A stretch of 64,000 nt of DNA from Pseudarthrobacter oxydans (GTDB lineage: Bacteria; Actinomycetota; Actinomycetes; Actinomycetales; Micrococcaceae), in the NCBI RefSeq assembly GCF_030812335.1, contig NZ_JAUSSN010000001.1:558001-622000 (forward strand). The letters are read 5' to 3'. Positions 53,444 through 62,613 of the stretch are shown one piece after another. Position numbers and translations under genes: made by a program. Within the stretch, counting starts at the first letter, position 1, and each line of letters begins with the position of its first letter. The notes under the pieces were generated by a model, which was not told the origin of the DNA, searched no databases, and saw only the letters and a list, made by a program, of their open reading frames with translations.

Positions 53444-54479
53444 TTATCGGGGAGTGAGCGGGGGCGAGGACTGCCGTCCCCGGCCTGCGCCCAGGCCATC
53501 CAGCATTTCAGTCAAAGCCTCGAGTGACGACCATCGGGGCGTCCACCCCAAGAGCTCGCGTGCCCGCGCCGTTTCCATGATAGGTGCCCCGGCCGCCATG
53601 TCGATCCATCCGCCGTCGGTTGCCTGCAGCCGCAAGCGCCAACTAACGTCGACCACGGCGCGCAGTACAGGAAGCGGCAACGGCAACAGCCGTCGGGTGC
53701 CGAACACCCAACCCAGCGCATTGGGATCGAGAATAGGTTCTGCTGCGATGTTAAATGCGCCTTCGGCCCGCCTCTCCAGCACGCGCCAATAGGCGTCCGC
53801 GACGTCGGCGGCGTTCACTGCCTGGAATACCAGCTCCTTCGGAATCGGCAGCAGGGGCAACCAGAGTTTTGCGCGGGATGAGACGCGCCAGGACCCTGCC
53901 AAGGAAATAGCGGCCGACCTCGCTGCCGGCCTCGGCACTGAACGTCAATCCGGGTCGAAGCCGTGCCACGACGACGTCGGGGTTCTCCTTGGCAAAACCG
54001 TCCAAAAGCCTTTCCTGCGCGGCCTTGTCCACACTGTAATGGGACCCCTTGATGCCGCCTGCCGGCCAGCTCTCTTTGGTCCGCTGGTTTTTGGGAGCAG
54101 GCGAGTAGGCGCCCACTGACGAAGCGCACACGACGTGCCGGACCCCGGCCGTCCGGGCCGCAGCGAGAACGTGGGCCGTGCCGGCCACGTTCGTCCGGCG
54201 GAGGAGCTCCCGGTCATGGTTGGGCTGGATCAGCCAGGCCAGGTGCACCACCGCGTCGGCCCCGGTGAAGGCCTTCGCCAATGCCGCTTGGTCCCTCGGG
54301 TCTCCGATGTCCAGGCCATGCCACTCCACGTCGCGATACGGGGGGGCATCCTGGTCTGGGTCACGGCGGGCTATACCCACGAGTTGAAGGTCGGCGCCCT
54401 CCTCCGAGTGGGCTGCCTGAAGCCGCTTCAAAAGTGCCGAGCCAACGTGGCCGGTGGCTCCGGTGATGACAATGCGCAT
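53444..54479 (-). pseudogene. NAD-dependent epimerase/dehydratase, split by a frameshift
   Basis: Starting at ATG 54479 (GAGGAGAAG upstream), the frame reads RIVITGATGHVGSALLKRLQ, the YSVDK catalytic Tyr/Lys (GGIKGSHYSVDKAAQERLL) and ARLRPGLTFSAEAGSEVGRY. Near 53865 the sequence continues in another frame: PIPKELVFQAVNAADVADAY, GAFNIAAEPILDPNALGW and ARELLGWTPRWSSLEAL. Joined they give one ordinary extended SDR of about 345 residues. A single indel, real or a sequencing error, separates the parts. Confidence 0.8.
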
Positions 54480-54687
54480 GGGCTTCTCCTCAGCGTGGTT
54501 TGGCGGCTGTGGTTCAGGTTGTGCTTGGCAGTGCGGGTACTTGCCGATGCTCAGTGATCGTCGCCTGCGTTGCCGCGTCACTGCTTTCACGATCGAGGAG
54601 AACCTCTACGCCAAGCAGAATTGTCACCCGGCAACAGGGCGTCAGCGATGCCTCGACACTAGCTGGTGCCCAGCCTACATTGAGGCT

Positions 54688-54864
54688 ATGAGCGAAGAAC
54701 CTAACCAACCGGCCACAGTACCTGTCGGCGCCGGGAACGAAGGCAGCACCCCAGGCACAGGCGACTTCACCACTGGTGTCGATCCCAGTTTTATCCCTGA
54801 TGAAAGCGACGAAACCCCGGAGGAAAAGCGCGCCCGGATACACCCTGAAGCGACCGGAAGCTAG
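54688..54864 (+). CDS. Small acidic protein (58 aa)
   Basis: The frame MSEEPNQPATVPVGAGNEG continues to VDPSFIPDESDETPEEKRAR. This short acidic C-terminal pattern is typical of actinobacterial small conserved proteins. The surrounding frame extends upstream but without protein-like sequence. A strong hairpin lies 83 bp downstream. Confidence 0.55.
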   Translation: MSEEPNQPATVPVGAGNEGSTPGTGDFTTGVDPSFIPDESDETPEEKRARIHPEATGS

Positions 54865-55453
54865 CACTCCCGACTACCTTAACCCTGCACGACGGTGGGC
54901 CACCCGCTGCGTCCGACCGTCAACTCCCGTTTCAGCGAGTGAAATGCGTCCGGCCAAACACGTTTGGCCGGACGAATCTGGAGGAATGCCTGCACATCGC
55001 ATGGGCCCGTACACACGCAATTTCACGATTTGCCGCAGCACTCCTCCGCAACGGCCGCGTCATGGCGCATCTCCTTTCCGCAGCAACACCGCCCCGACGG
55101 TTCTAATGACAACCTCGCTCTTGGACCAGGCCGGCCTGAAGCCGCTGTGTGTGCATCGGCTACGGGAGGCGGGTGCTCATTCCCTTGACGTTTCCCCACA
55201 AGACCCCTGGACCTGGAATCTTTGACTAGCACCGCTGGATGGTCACCACCGGGTGAAAGAACGAGGGACGCGCTTGTGCATTTTGCTGCCCCGGACCACA
55301 TGACCGGAGCAGGGCCGACTTATAGCTGTCCATTGCTGGGTCAATTTGGGTTATCCACGGCTGGAAACCGGAAGCCCTTGGGGGAGCTTCCTCGGCAGCA
55401 GGTGCGGGGATAACTCAGGCTACAGCCCGGGCTCCGTTCAAAGGACCAATGTC
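54865..55453 (+). other. 589-bp gap with no recognised gene
   Basis: Apart from the hairpin at 54947-54974, frames are short and unlike proteins. AT content is higher than in neighbouring genes. Confidence 0.35.
54947..54974 (+). terminator. Perfect hairpin after the small acidic gene
   Basis: CGTCCGGCCAAAC and GTTTGGCCGGACG form a 13-bp stem with a 2-nt centre. Either a terminator hairpin or a protein-binding palindrome. Confidence 0.5.
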
Positions 55454-55624
55454 ATGGGTGTACGTGTCGATGATCTCGTCAACGACGTTGCCCTTGATGT
55501 AGCCCGCGTCCTCATGGACAACGAAGGCCCCTTCAAGAGATGCGCCCACGACGGACACAAGACCCGAACATCGGAGAAGGCAGCACTGCCCCACGTCGTG
55601 CCTGAGGCCGGCATCTTCGACTGA
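55454..55624 (+). CDS. Possible small protein (56 aa)
   Basis: The frame starts MGVRVDDLVNDVALDVARVL with AAAGGA eight bases upstream and reads a plausible amphipathic helix followed by a basic tail. No family is recognised. The isolated position in degraded DNA leaves doubt. Confidence 0.35.
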   Translation: MGVRVDDLVNDVALDVARVLMDNEGPFKRCAHDGHKTRTSEKAALPHVVPEAGIFD

Positions 55625-56093
55625 GGCCGGGGCCTACCGCCACCGCGATAACACCTGCGTCCGAACTTTGTGCCCCGGGCCGCACCGCAAGCCACTCCGA
55701 ACGCCCGGCACCTCTTCTGAGCCGGCGTAATGACGTTTCCTCAACCTGCCTGTTTGGTCAGCGAACATGCAGGAGCCACACGGCAGAGTCCCACGAAGCT
55801 CCCAGCTTTAGGGATTAACCTAATTTAGCCCGCGCAGTCCACTCCGCGCAGAACCATGGCCGTGAAATTTGCCGTAGCAGCCAAATGGCTCCTGATGAAC
55901 GCTGGCGCAGGCCTTCTTCTTGACATGCTCACTTTGAAGTTCCGTGTCGCAGGTCGAACCCGCGCCACTTGAGGAAGGGACCACTCCTTCGATACTTCAA
56001 CATTTAACTAAATGGTGGACATGCTGTCAGCTGCCCGGGCAGAGGCGCCCCTGAAAGCCCCAAGCAATCGCCGCACAAGAAAGCCAGATCCAT
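55625..56093 (+). other. 469-bp gap
   Basis: No convincing gene. A 39-codon frame at 55856 (AVKFAVAAKWLLMNAGAGLL) lacks a clear ribosome site and is not called. Confidence 0.3.
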
Positions 56094-56309
56094 ATGAAAA
56101 CAACTATTGAGCTCCCGAAGACCGTCACCGCAACCGACCGCGCAAGCATGGAACGCCAGCTCGACGAAGCCGTGGACGCCGCCTTATCACAGGCAATGCA
56201 TGAAGGGCGTCAGGGAATCCTGGTCACCCAACATGACCCCGTCTCCTTCACGGTCGATCTCAGCGATGCCGTCCCGTTCGGACTGACCCGCGAACATCGG
56301 GACTGGTAG
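56094..56309 (+). CDS. Small protein of unknown function (71 aa)
   Basis: KTTIELPKTVTATDRASMER opens a protein with a helical middle (LDEAVDAALSQAMHEGRQGI) and a strand-rich end (LVTQHDPVSFTVDLSDAVPF). It looks like a compact soluble fold and codon use is coding-like, but no family is recognised and the ribosome site is weak. Confidence 0.5.
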   Translation: MKTTIELPKTVTATDRASMERQLDEAVDAALSQAMHEGRQGILVTQHDPVSFTVDLSDAVPFGLTREHRDW

Positions 56310-56831
56310 ACCACCCCTGGCTGGGCTGATACCGGAAACGCCGGCAGCTGACTGACAACCGTCCGCGCACCGCATCCGGCCAGCGGGGTCCAGGGCTCTG
56401 CGCACCGCCCAGGCAGGCCGCGGTTAGCTGTATGCCATTGTCCCCGACATGGCGGGCAATGCGGATGACCTGGTGTCACTGCGGACGGCCACCGTGGCTC
56501 GATCGGGAGGCGGTTTATGCGCTGTGAAGCAGCTCTTACCGGGCTAATTCCGGAACGCCGATATTGGACCTTTTGTGAGGCTGGCGTTCCGGGTCGAACG
56601 CAGCTGAACACTGTCGGCGCCAGGACCTCGAAGACGGCCAAGCCGGACGGTGGGTAAGACGCTGGGACGCGGGGGGCTGGAAGAATTAAGAGATTGGCCA
56701 CGCATTCGAGGGTCAACTTTTGGCGCTTCGGACGAGGACTGCAGGCCGGGGGCGATCAGGGAATATCGGGGCTATGGTGTACGTTGCAGCTCCGTCAGAC
56801 ACAGAACACCCGAAAAGAGATACACAACCAA
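56310..56831 (+). other. 522-bp gap
   Basis: No gene recognised. Two similar segments, GGGCTGATACCGGAAACGCC near 56324 and GGGCTAATTCCGGAACGCC near 56541, may be degenerate repeats. Confidence 0.3.
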
Positions 56832-57134
56832 GTGGCAACCGATTACGACGAAGTACGTTCCGACGTTAAGGAATCACAGGACCGCTCCCTTGAGGCGCTG
56901 CAGTCCGCCAACGCTCCTGATGCCCGAAGCGTCGTCCGCGAGCTGGACGAATCCGATGCTCTGGACGAGGCCATGACCCCGGGCGGGGAATTTGTCTCCG
57001 AGGAACTCATTGTTCAGGTCATTCCCCAGGCCGAGGATGAGTTCACCTGCTACTCCTGTTTCCTGGTCCGGCACCGGTCCCAGCTCGCGCATGAAAGGGG
57101 CGGCCACTCGTACTGCATCGAGTGCGAGGGTTAG
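56832..57134 (+). CDS. DUF4193 family zinc-ribbon-like protein
   Basis: The 100-residue protein begins (GTG) ATDYDEVRSDVKESQDRSLE and ends FTCYSCFLVRHRSQLAHERG then HSYCIECEG. The paired CxxC motifs are the putative zinc ribbon of DUF4193, a family widespread in Actinobacteria with no known function. A partial duplicate of its central segment lies at 59382-59509. Confidence 0.85.
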   Translation: MATDYDEVRSDVKESQDRSLEALQSANAPDARSVVRELDESDALDEAMTPGGEFVSEELIVQVIPQAEDEFTCYSCFLVRHRSQLAHERGGHSYCIECEG

Positions 57135-57227
57135 GAAGCTCGCGCACCCGATGCCCGGCCGTCGGCCATGCTCCATGCTTCCTGTTGGTTGCCGTCCTGG
57201 TCCAGACAGACTCGGAAAGAAGAGGCG

Positions 57228-57917
57228 ATGAACACCCCTCCCTACGTGCGCTGGGACGTATCCGGCCAGCAGCAGCTCCTTGCCCGGGCTGAAGCGCTGC
57301 TCCTGCGGCGCGGACGGTGCCTGCTCGGAATAGCCGGGGCGCCCGGTGCCGGAAAATCCACGATTTCCGAATGGCTGCTGGAGCACCTGCTCACCGACTA
57401 TCCCGGGCAGGTCGCGCTGGTTCCCATGGACGGATTTCATCTGGCCCAGTCGCTGCTCGAGTCCCGCGGGCTTGAGCACCGCAAGGGCGCTCCGGACACC
57501 TTCGACAGTGCCGGCTACGTCGCCTTGCTCCGCCGGCTGCGCTCGGAGACCTGGCGGGAGATCTTCGCCCCGATGTTCCGCCGCGAAGTCAACGACGCCA
57601 TTGCCGGGGCCATCGCCGTCCCGCCGGAAACACGCCTGATCATCACCGAGGGCAACTACCTTCTCTTCGACGACGCCCCATGGAACGAGGTCGCATCTCT
57701 CCTGGATGAAACCTGGTTCGTGGAACTCGAACAGGACGAACGCCTGCGCCGGCTCACCGCCCGGCACCTGAGGTTCAACAACGACGCCGCTATCGCCGAA
57801 TGGCGCGCAACCGGCAATGACGAACGCAATGCCCGCCTGGTCGCAGCAGGAAGCGAGCGCAGCACACTCGTAATCGAGCACCCACCCGCGACCTTCTCGG
57901 CGCCCGGCCGCGAGTAA
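57228..57917 (+). CDS. P-loop nucleoside/nucleotide kinase family protein
   Basis: The 229-residue kinase has Walker A GAPGAGKST (residues 37-45), the substrate motif LVPMDGFHLAQSLLESRG and Walker B-like LIITEGNYLLFDDAPW. This is the uridine kinase/pantothenate-kinase-like (YFH7, fructose transport FrcK-like) group, which phosphorylates nucleosides or small sugars. Substrate not determinable here. AAGAAGAGG precedes ATG 57228. Confidence 0.86.
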   Translation: MNTPPYVRWDVSGQQQLLARAEALLLRRGRCLLGIAGAPGAGKSTISEWLLEHLLTDYPGQVALVPMDGFHLAQSLLESRGLEHRKGAPDTFDSAGYVALLRRLRSETWREIFAPMFRREVNDAIAGAIAVPPETRLIITEGNYLLFDDAPWNEVASLLDETWFVELEQDERLRRLTARHLRFNNDAAIAEWRATGNDERNARLVAAGSERSTLVIEHPPATFSAPGRE

Positions 57918-58411
57918 GCGGCTGGAAACCGGGCCGCCGGCATCATATGGGCGGCGCCGTTGCTCACTGCCTGCGACATATAGTGCCCTCGAGGCTCATC
58001 GATAGTACTCACATAGCGAGCAGCAACTTGTCAGCAGTGGGCCTGCGGGCAGCGACTCACCGACTCCCGTAGTGACAGACTTCCGAGTCTCATGCTTCAA
58101 GGTCAACCCGCGGGCTAATCAACGACCGCAACAGATTCGATTACCAGGCTGCCCGAGTGCCATTTGATGGCCTGAGCCACGTCGTCAGACCAGATGATCC
58201 ATACGGCGCAGGACGAAATTGAGGCCAGCGAAGCCGCATAGTGTTCGGCAGTCATTCCTGCGTCCCATTCGGACTCCGGCCAGAGTCGGTTGCCTCCGCG
58301 CGCCCGTGCCGGACCGGTGCGTTTGTGAGGTTTCCTCACGGCTTTCCCGGTGAGACACTCATCTTGTTGATTGGATGCGGCCGATCCGGGCGGTTCCGGA
58401 AGGGGGACCTG
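57918..58411 (+). other. 494-bp gap before the polyphosphate kinase
   Basis: No gene recognised. The PPK2 frame stays open to 58241 but the added residues are not conserved. The segment is AT-richer than the genes on either side and should hold the ppk2 promoter. Confidence 0.3.
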
Positions 58412-59347
58412 ATGGCGCAGGGGGACGGGCCTTGGAAGCCCCAGGAACAATGGTGGGTGAGGGACAACCTGCGGGAGGCCATCGATAACTTGGTGGAAAT
58501 GGGCTATACGGTCAGCGGTGGCCAGGCCGAGGACCCGGAGCTTATCGATCCCCAAGGCTCCGCGGTGCAGACGTGGCGGGATGACTACCCGTACGAGCAA
58601 CGGATGTCCCGGGAGGAGTACGAGCTCGAAAAATACCGCCTCCAGATCGAACTGCTGAAGTTCCAATATTGGGGACAGGATCACGGCCTCAAAGTCGTTA
58701 TCGTTTTCGAGGGCCGCGATGCCGCAGGCAAGGGCGGAACAATCAAGCGCTTTACCGAACACCTCGATCCTCGCTCGGCCCGGACTGTGGCCTTGAGCAA
58801 ACCCTCGGAACGTGAGCATGGTCAGTGGTATTTCCAGCGTTACATTCAGCACCTTCCCACCGCCGGGGAAATCGTCATGTTCGATCGCTCCTGGTACAAC
58901 CGGGCAAACGTCGAGCGGGTCATGGGCTTCTGCACGGAACAGGAGTACAACACCTTCATGGTTCAAGCGCCGCTTTTCGAGAAGATGCTCGTGGCCTCCG
59001 GAATCCACTTGACCAAGTTCTGGTTCTCCGTCACCCGCCGCGAGCAGCGCACCCGTTTCGCGATCCGCCAGATCGACCCCGTCCGCCGCTGGAAGCTATC
59101 CCCTGTGGATCTTGCCTCCTTGGACCGGTGGGAGGAGTACACGGCCGCCAAGGAAGAGACCTTCCTGCGCACAGACACGGATCATGCGCCATGGATCACC
59201 GTCAAGTCCAACGACAAGAAGCGCGGCCGGATCAACGCCATGCGCTTCTTCCTCAATCAGTTCGACTACGACGAGAAGGACACCTCGATCGTTTATGACC
59301 CTGACCCGCTCATCGTGCGCCGCGGCCGTGAAGCCGTCGGCGACTAG
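58412..59347 (+). CDS. ppk2: Polyphosphate kinase 2 (PPK2)
   Basis: A 311-residue class I PPK2: Walker A GRDAAGKGG (101-109), TIKRFTEHLDPRSARTVALS, Walker B and lid EIVMFDRSWYNRANVERVMG, and the ending RINAMRFFLNQFDYDEKD. It transfers phosphate between polyphosphate and nucleotides, usually making GTP/ATP from GDP/ADP. GGAAGGGGG before ATG 58412 sets the start. Confidence 0.95.
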   Translation: MAQGDGPWKPQEQWWVRDNLREAIDNLVEMGYTVSGGQAEDPELIDPQGSAVQTWRDDYPYEQRMSREEYELEKYRLQIELLKFQYWGQDHGLKVVIVFEGRDAAGKGGTIKRFTEHLDPRSARTVALSKPSEREHGQWYFQRYIQHLPTAGEIVMFDRSWYNRANVERVMGFCTEQEYNTFMVQAPLFEKMLVASGIHLTKFWFSVTRREQRTRFAIRQIDPVRRWKLSPVDLASLDRWEEYTAAKEETFLRTDTDHAPWITVKSNDKKRGRINAMRFFLNQFDYDEKDTSIVYDPDPLIVRRGREAVGD

Positions 59348-59381
59348 CCCCGCTGATTGCCCCAGGGCACCGAGTACTAAG

Positions 59382-59509
59382 CGTGCAGTTCGACGCCGGC
59401 GGATGCCAGAAGCGTCGTCCGCGACCTGGACGAGGCCGACGCGCTGGATAACGCGATGACCCCGGGCGGAGAGTTCGTCGCCGAGGAACTTATCGTCCAG
59501 GTGGTTCCA
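59382..59509 (+). pseudogene. Partial duplicate of the DUF4193 gene
   Basis: The reading DARSVVRDLDEADALDNAMT followed by PGGEFVAEELIVQVVP matches residues ~34-69 of the intact DUF4193 protein (DARSVVRELDESDALDEAMT...). The start and the zinc-ribbon half are missing. The first bases show small indels relative to the intact copy. Confidence 0.75.
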
Positions 59510-59519
59510 GGCACTGGCT

Positions 59520-59815
59520 CAGCGGGCGTAAGGGGAGACCTGCCCTTCTTCGTTGAAAGGGTTTCTCGATCTGGTCCAGGAGGCACCGGACGGCGAGCTC
59601 CTGGCACCGCAACTGGGAGAGGTCCAGCCGCTGGTGAGTTTCGTGGTCATGTCAGCGGCCACCACGAGGAATCGCTGTGCGAAGAGTCCGTTGTACTTTA
59701 CGGCGTACTGCTGTGGCAGGCCGGAGAGAATCCAGGTTTCATCGATGTCCTCCCGCGTGTTGGACTCTTTTCCATGCAGCGTGTGGATGTCCTGGAAGAC
59801 CGGCGCGCCGCGGTG
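59520..59815 (-). pseudogene. Possible degraded gene 3' of DUF445
   Basis: On the minus strand, frames read PVFQDIHTLHGKESNTREDI, ILSGLPQQYAVKYNGLFAQR and FLVVAADMTTKLTSG, then after a shift LDLSQLRCQELAVRCLLDQI. The composition is protein-like and the pieces are in order, but no start or family is recognised. Confidence 0.35.
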
Positions 59816-61153
59816 TCAGCCGAAGGCCAGATGCGCCACCGTGAAGATCGCGAGCCCGGCGAGGGCGCCCACCACGGTGCCGTTGATCCGGATGAACTGC
59901 AGGTCCTTGCCGATCTGGAGTTCGATCTTCTGCGAGGTCTCCTCCGCATCCCAGCGGGCCACGGTATCGGTGATCACGCCCGCGATGTCGGAGCGGTACG
60001 TCTTCACGAGGTACCCTGCGGCGTCCCCGATCCACTTGTTCACCTTGCCGGCCAGTTCGGGGTCAACGACCAGCCGGGTGCCGAAGTCGTGCACGGCGGC
60101 TTTGAACCGCACGGTCAGCTCGCTGTGCGGATCGTCGACGGCGGAGAGCAGCGCGGCCTTGATGGTCCCCCAGGTGCGGGAGGCGAGTTCCCGGATCTCG
60201 GGATCACCCAGGACCTGGGCCTTGATGCCTTCGGCCCGGGCAATCATCACCGGATCATGCTGGAGGTCCTGGGCGAGGTCCTTGAGGTACTTATCGATCG
60301 ACAGGCGGACCTGGTGCTGCGGGTCGGACTGCACGGCGCGGGTGAACTTCAGGATCTCCACGTAGACCTTGTCGCCCACGAGTCCGTCCACGAACGAGGG
60401 CACCCACGTCGGGGAACGGTCGGTGACCAGCCGGTTGACGGTTTCCTGGTTGTCCCGCACCCAGTCCACGGTGCGGTCCACAAGCACGTCCACCAGCGCG
60501 TGGTGGTGGCCGTCCTCGAAGATCCGCTGGGCGACGCGGCCCACCGGCGGACCCCACGGCGGGGCGAGCAGATGCCGGCGGACCATGCCCTCGATCACGG
60601 CCTGGACGTCGTCGTCGTTGAGCACGGTAAAGGCTCCGCGGATGACGGCGGCGCCTTCCTTGGCGACGCGTTCGGCGCCGCCGGGCCCGGAGAGCCAGAC
60701 CCCGGCCTTCCGGGCGATGTCGACGGAGGCCAGTTTTTCCTGGACCACCTGCTCGGAGAGGAAGTTGGTCTCCACGAACTCGCCCAGCGAGGCGCCGATC
60801 TGGTCCTTGCGCTGCGGAATGATGGCCGTGTGCGGGATTTTGAGGCCCATCGGGTACTTGAACAGCGCCGTCACCGCGAACCAGTCCGCGAGGGCGCCGA
60901 CCATACCGCCTTCGGCCGCGGCCCGGACGTATTCGAGCCAGGGGTACTGCTTCTGCAGGGCGAAGGCGACCACAAAGATGACCGCCATCAGGACCAGCAG
61001 CGAGAGCGCCAGCAGCTTCATCTTCCGCAGCGCGGAGGCCTTCTCGGCGTCGCTGGCGGACATGGTGTGGCGGCGGGCGGCACCGCCGGCGGCGGCAGCT
61101 CCGGCGTCGCCGTGTCCGTCCGGACGGGTACTTGGCTCAGTATTCACCTGCAT
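59816..61153 (-). CDS. DUF445 family membrane protein
   Basis: The 445-residue protein has an N-terminal span (LLALSLLVLMAVIFVVAFAL), the family block GGMVGALADWFAVTALFKYP followed by IPHTAIIPQRKDQIGASLGE, long helical repeats and a closing C-terminal span (INGTVVGALAGLAIFTVAHL). Function is unknown. It may start at the second Met (MSASDAEK). It diverges from the glycerophosphodiesterase gene with 50 bp between. Confidence 0.9.
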   Translation of the reverse strand: MQVNTEPSTRPDGHGDAGAAAAGGAARRHTMSASDAEKASALRKMKLLALSLLVLMAVIFVVAFALQKQYPWLEYVRAAAEGGMVGALADWFAVTALFKYPMGLKIPHTAIIPQRKDQIGASLGEFVETNFLSEQVVQEKLASVDIARKAGVWLSGPGGAERVAKEGAAVIRGAFTVLNDDDVQAVIEGMVRRHLLAPPWGPPVGRVAQRIFEDGHHHALVDVLVDRTVDWVRDNQETVNRLVTDRSPTWVPSFVDGLVGDKVYVEILKFTRAVQSDPQHQVRLSIDKYLKDLAQDLQHDPVMIARAEGIKAQVLGDPEIRELASRTWGTIKAALLSAVDDPHSELTVRFKAAVHDFGTRLVVDPELAGKVNKWIGDAAGYLVKTYRSDIAGVITDTVARWDAEETSQKIELQIGKDLQFIRINGTVVGALAGLAIFTVAHLAFG

Positions 61154-61203
61154 GTGCCCAGCCTAGCCCGGCTCGGGCGGCGGCTGTCCGCTAACGTGGC
61201 AGC

Positions 61204-62103
61204 ATGACGACTGACGAGACCGCCGCAGCCCGTCCGCTGGTCTACGCCCACCGCGGTTCAAGCGGCGTGTTCGCCGAGCACACCCGGGCCGCCTACCTGC
61301 AGGCCATCGCCGACGGCGCCGACGGCGTGGAGTGCGACATCCACCTCACCCGGGACCAGCACGCGGTGCTCCTGCACGACGCCAACCTGGACCGCACCTC
61401 CGACGGCACCGGACCGGTGGCGGACCGGACCCTCAACGAGCTCCGGCAGCTGGACTTTTCCTCCTGGAAGGGCGTCAGGATCCCGGACGAATACGGTGCC
61501 CGGTCCACCCAGCTGCTGACGCTTCCGGAGCTGCTGGTCCTGCTGGAGGCTGCCGGCCGGGAGATCGGCCTCGCGATTGAGCTCAAACACCCCAGCCCCT
61601 TCCAGCTCAAGCTGGAGGACCGGGTCCTGGAGGTCCTGCGGTCCCAGGGCTGGGACCCGGCGACCTCACGGCTCGGCAACATCACGGTGTCCTTTATGAG
61701 CTTCAGCCCGGATTCGGTGAAGCACCTGCTGAAATCAGTCCCGGCCGCCGCCGTGTGCCAGCTCGTGGACGACGTCAACGTCCTGGAGATCCGGGAGGAG
61801 CTTGGCCTCGGGGCGATCACCGGCGGGGCGCTCGCGAACCTGATGAAGGCAGCGCAAACCGAAGCCGAGCGGATCCTGGACGACTGCGAGACCGGGCTCG
61901 CCGGACCCGGAATCGACTACGTCCGCGGGCACTCCCGGACCATCCGGCGCTGGCTGAACTCCGGCCGCCGCTTCCGGGTGTGGACCGTGGACTCGGAAAA
62001 CGACGTCGCGCTCTGCCAGGAGCTGGGGATCCACGAGATCACCACGAACCGGCCCGCGCAGGTCCTCGCCCAGCTGTCGGCCGGCACCCAAAGCCGCCGC
62101 TAA
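61204..62103 (+). CDS. Glycerophosphodiester phosphodiesterase
   Basis: A 299-residue cytoplasmic GDPD (UgpQ-like): YAHRGSSG with catalytic H16, GVECDIHLTRD with metal-ligand Glu/Asp, and LLHDANLDRTSDGTG with the second His, ending in VWTVDSENDVALCQELGI. It splits glycerophosphodiesters to glycerol-3-phosphate and an alcohol. No signal peptide is seen. Confidence 0.92.
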   Translation: MTTDETAAARPLVYAHRGSSGVFAEHTRAAYLQAIADGADGVECDIHLTRDQHAVLLHDANLDRTSDGTGPVADRTLNELRQLDFSSWKGVRIPDEYGARSTQLLTLPELLVLLEAAGREIGLAIELKHPSPFQLKLEDRVLEVLRSQGWDPATSRLGNITVSFMSFSPDSVKHLLKSVPAAAVCQLVDDVNVLEIREELGLGAITGGALANLMKAAQTEAERILDDCETGLAGPGIDYVRGHSRTIRRWLNSGRRFRVWTVDSENDVALCQELGIHEITTNRPAQVLAQLSAGTQSRR

Positions 62104-62169
62104 GATCCCCGTTTCTGGGGGAGGCGGCCGCGGTTAGCGGGCGCCCCGTGGCTGTGATTGAGTTGTTCC

Positions 62170-62613
62170 ATGCCTTCTCGCTGGTCCGGCCGGGACACCC
62201 AGATGCTTTCCGCCGCGGCGCTGAGCGCCCTGCTGCTGGCCAGCGCCGCGAAGCACTTCGACGATCCCGGTTTCTTCGCCCCGGTGGTCCCTGACTTCCT
62301 CTGCCGCGACGACACCGGTGAACGCCTCAACAGCCCCCTGGCCGTGCTGTCCAGGGAGGAGTGGGTGGCACTCAGCGGACTGCTCGAGGCGGGCGCCGCC
62401 GTCGGGCTCCTGATCCCGGCGACCCGCCGTGCCGCAGCCGGCTGCGTCGCGGCCATGTTCACCGCCTTCCTCGCCGGACACCTCGACGCCCTGCGCAAGG
62501 CGTACCGCCCGGACGGGTCGCCCGGCCAGCGCCGCGCGCACACCCTGCGGCTCCCGCTGCAGGCGCCGCTGATCGCCTGGGCCTGGAGTCTGCGCAACCC
62601 GGTCCGGCGGTGA
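62170..62613 (+). CDS. DoxX-like small membrane protein
   Basis: A 147-residue protein with four probable spans (MLSAAALSALLLASAAKHF, ALSGLLEAGAAVGLLIPAT, AAAGCVAAMFTAFLAGHLDA, LPLQAPLIAWAWSL), the arrangement of DoxX-like proteins. ATG 62170 is taken, with TTG 62158 possible. Its stop overlaps the start of the AzlC gene by 4 bp, so it may be part of that operon. Confidence 0.7.
   Translation: MPSRWSGRDTQMLSAAALSALLLASAAKHFDDPGFFAPVVPDFLCRDDTGERLNSPLAVLSREEWVALSGLLEAGAAVGLLIPATRRAAAGCVAAMFTAFLAGHLDALRKAYRPDGSPGQRRAHTLRLPLQAPLIAWAWSLRNPVRR

Noticed and set aside
58115-59008. 297-codon minus-strand frame opposite ppk2
   Set aside because: Antisense shadow of a complete PPK2.
59456-61207. 583-codon plus-strand frame opposite DUF445
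   Set aside because: It only starts within the DUF4193 remnant and then runs antisense through DUF445.
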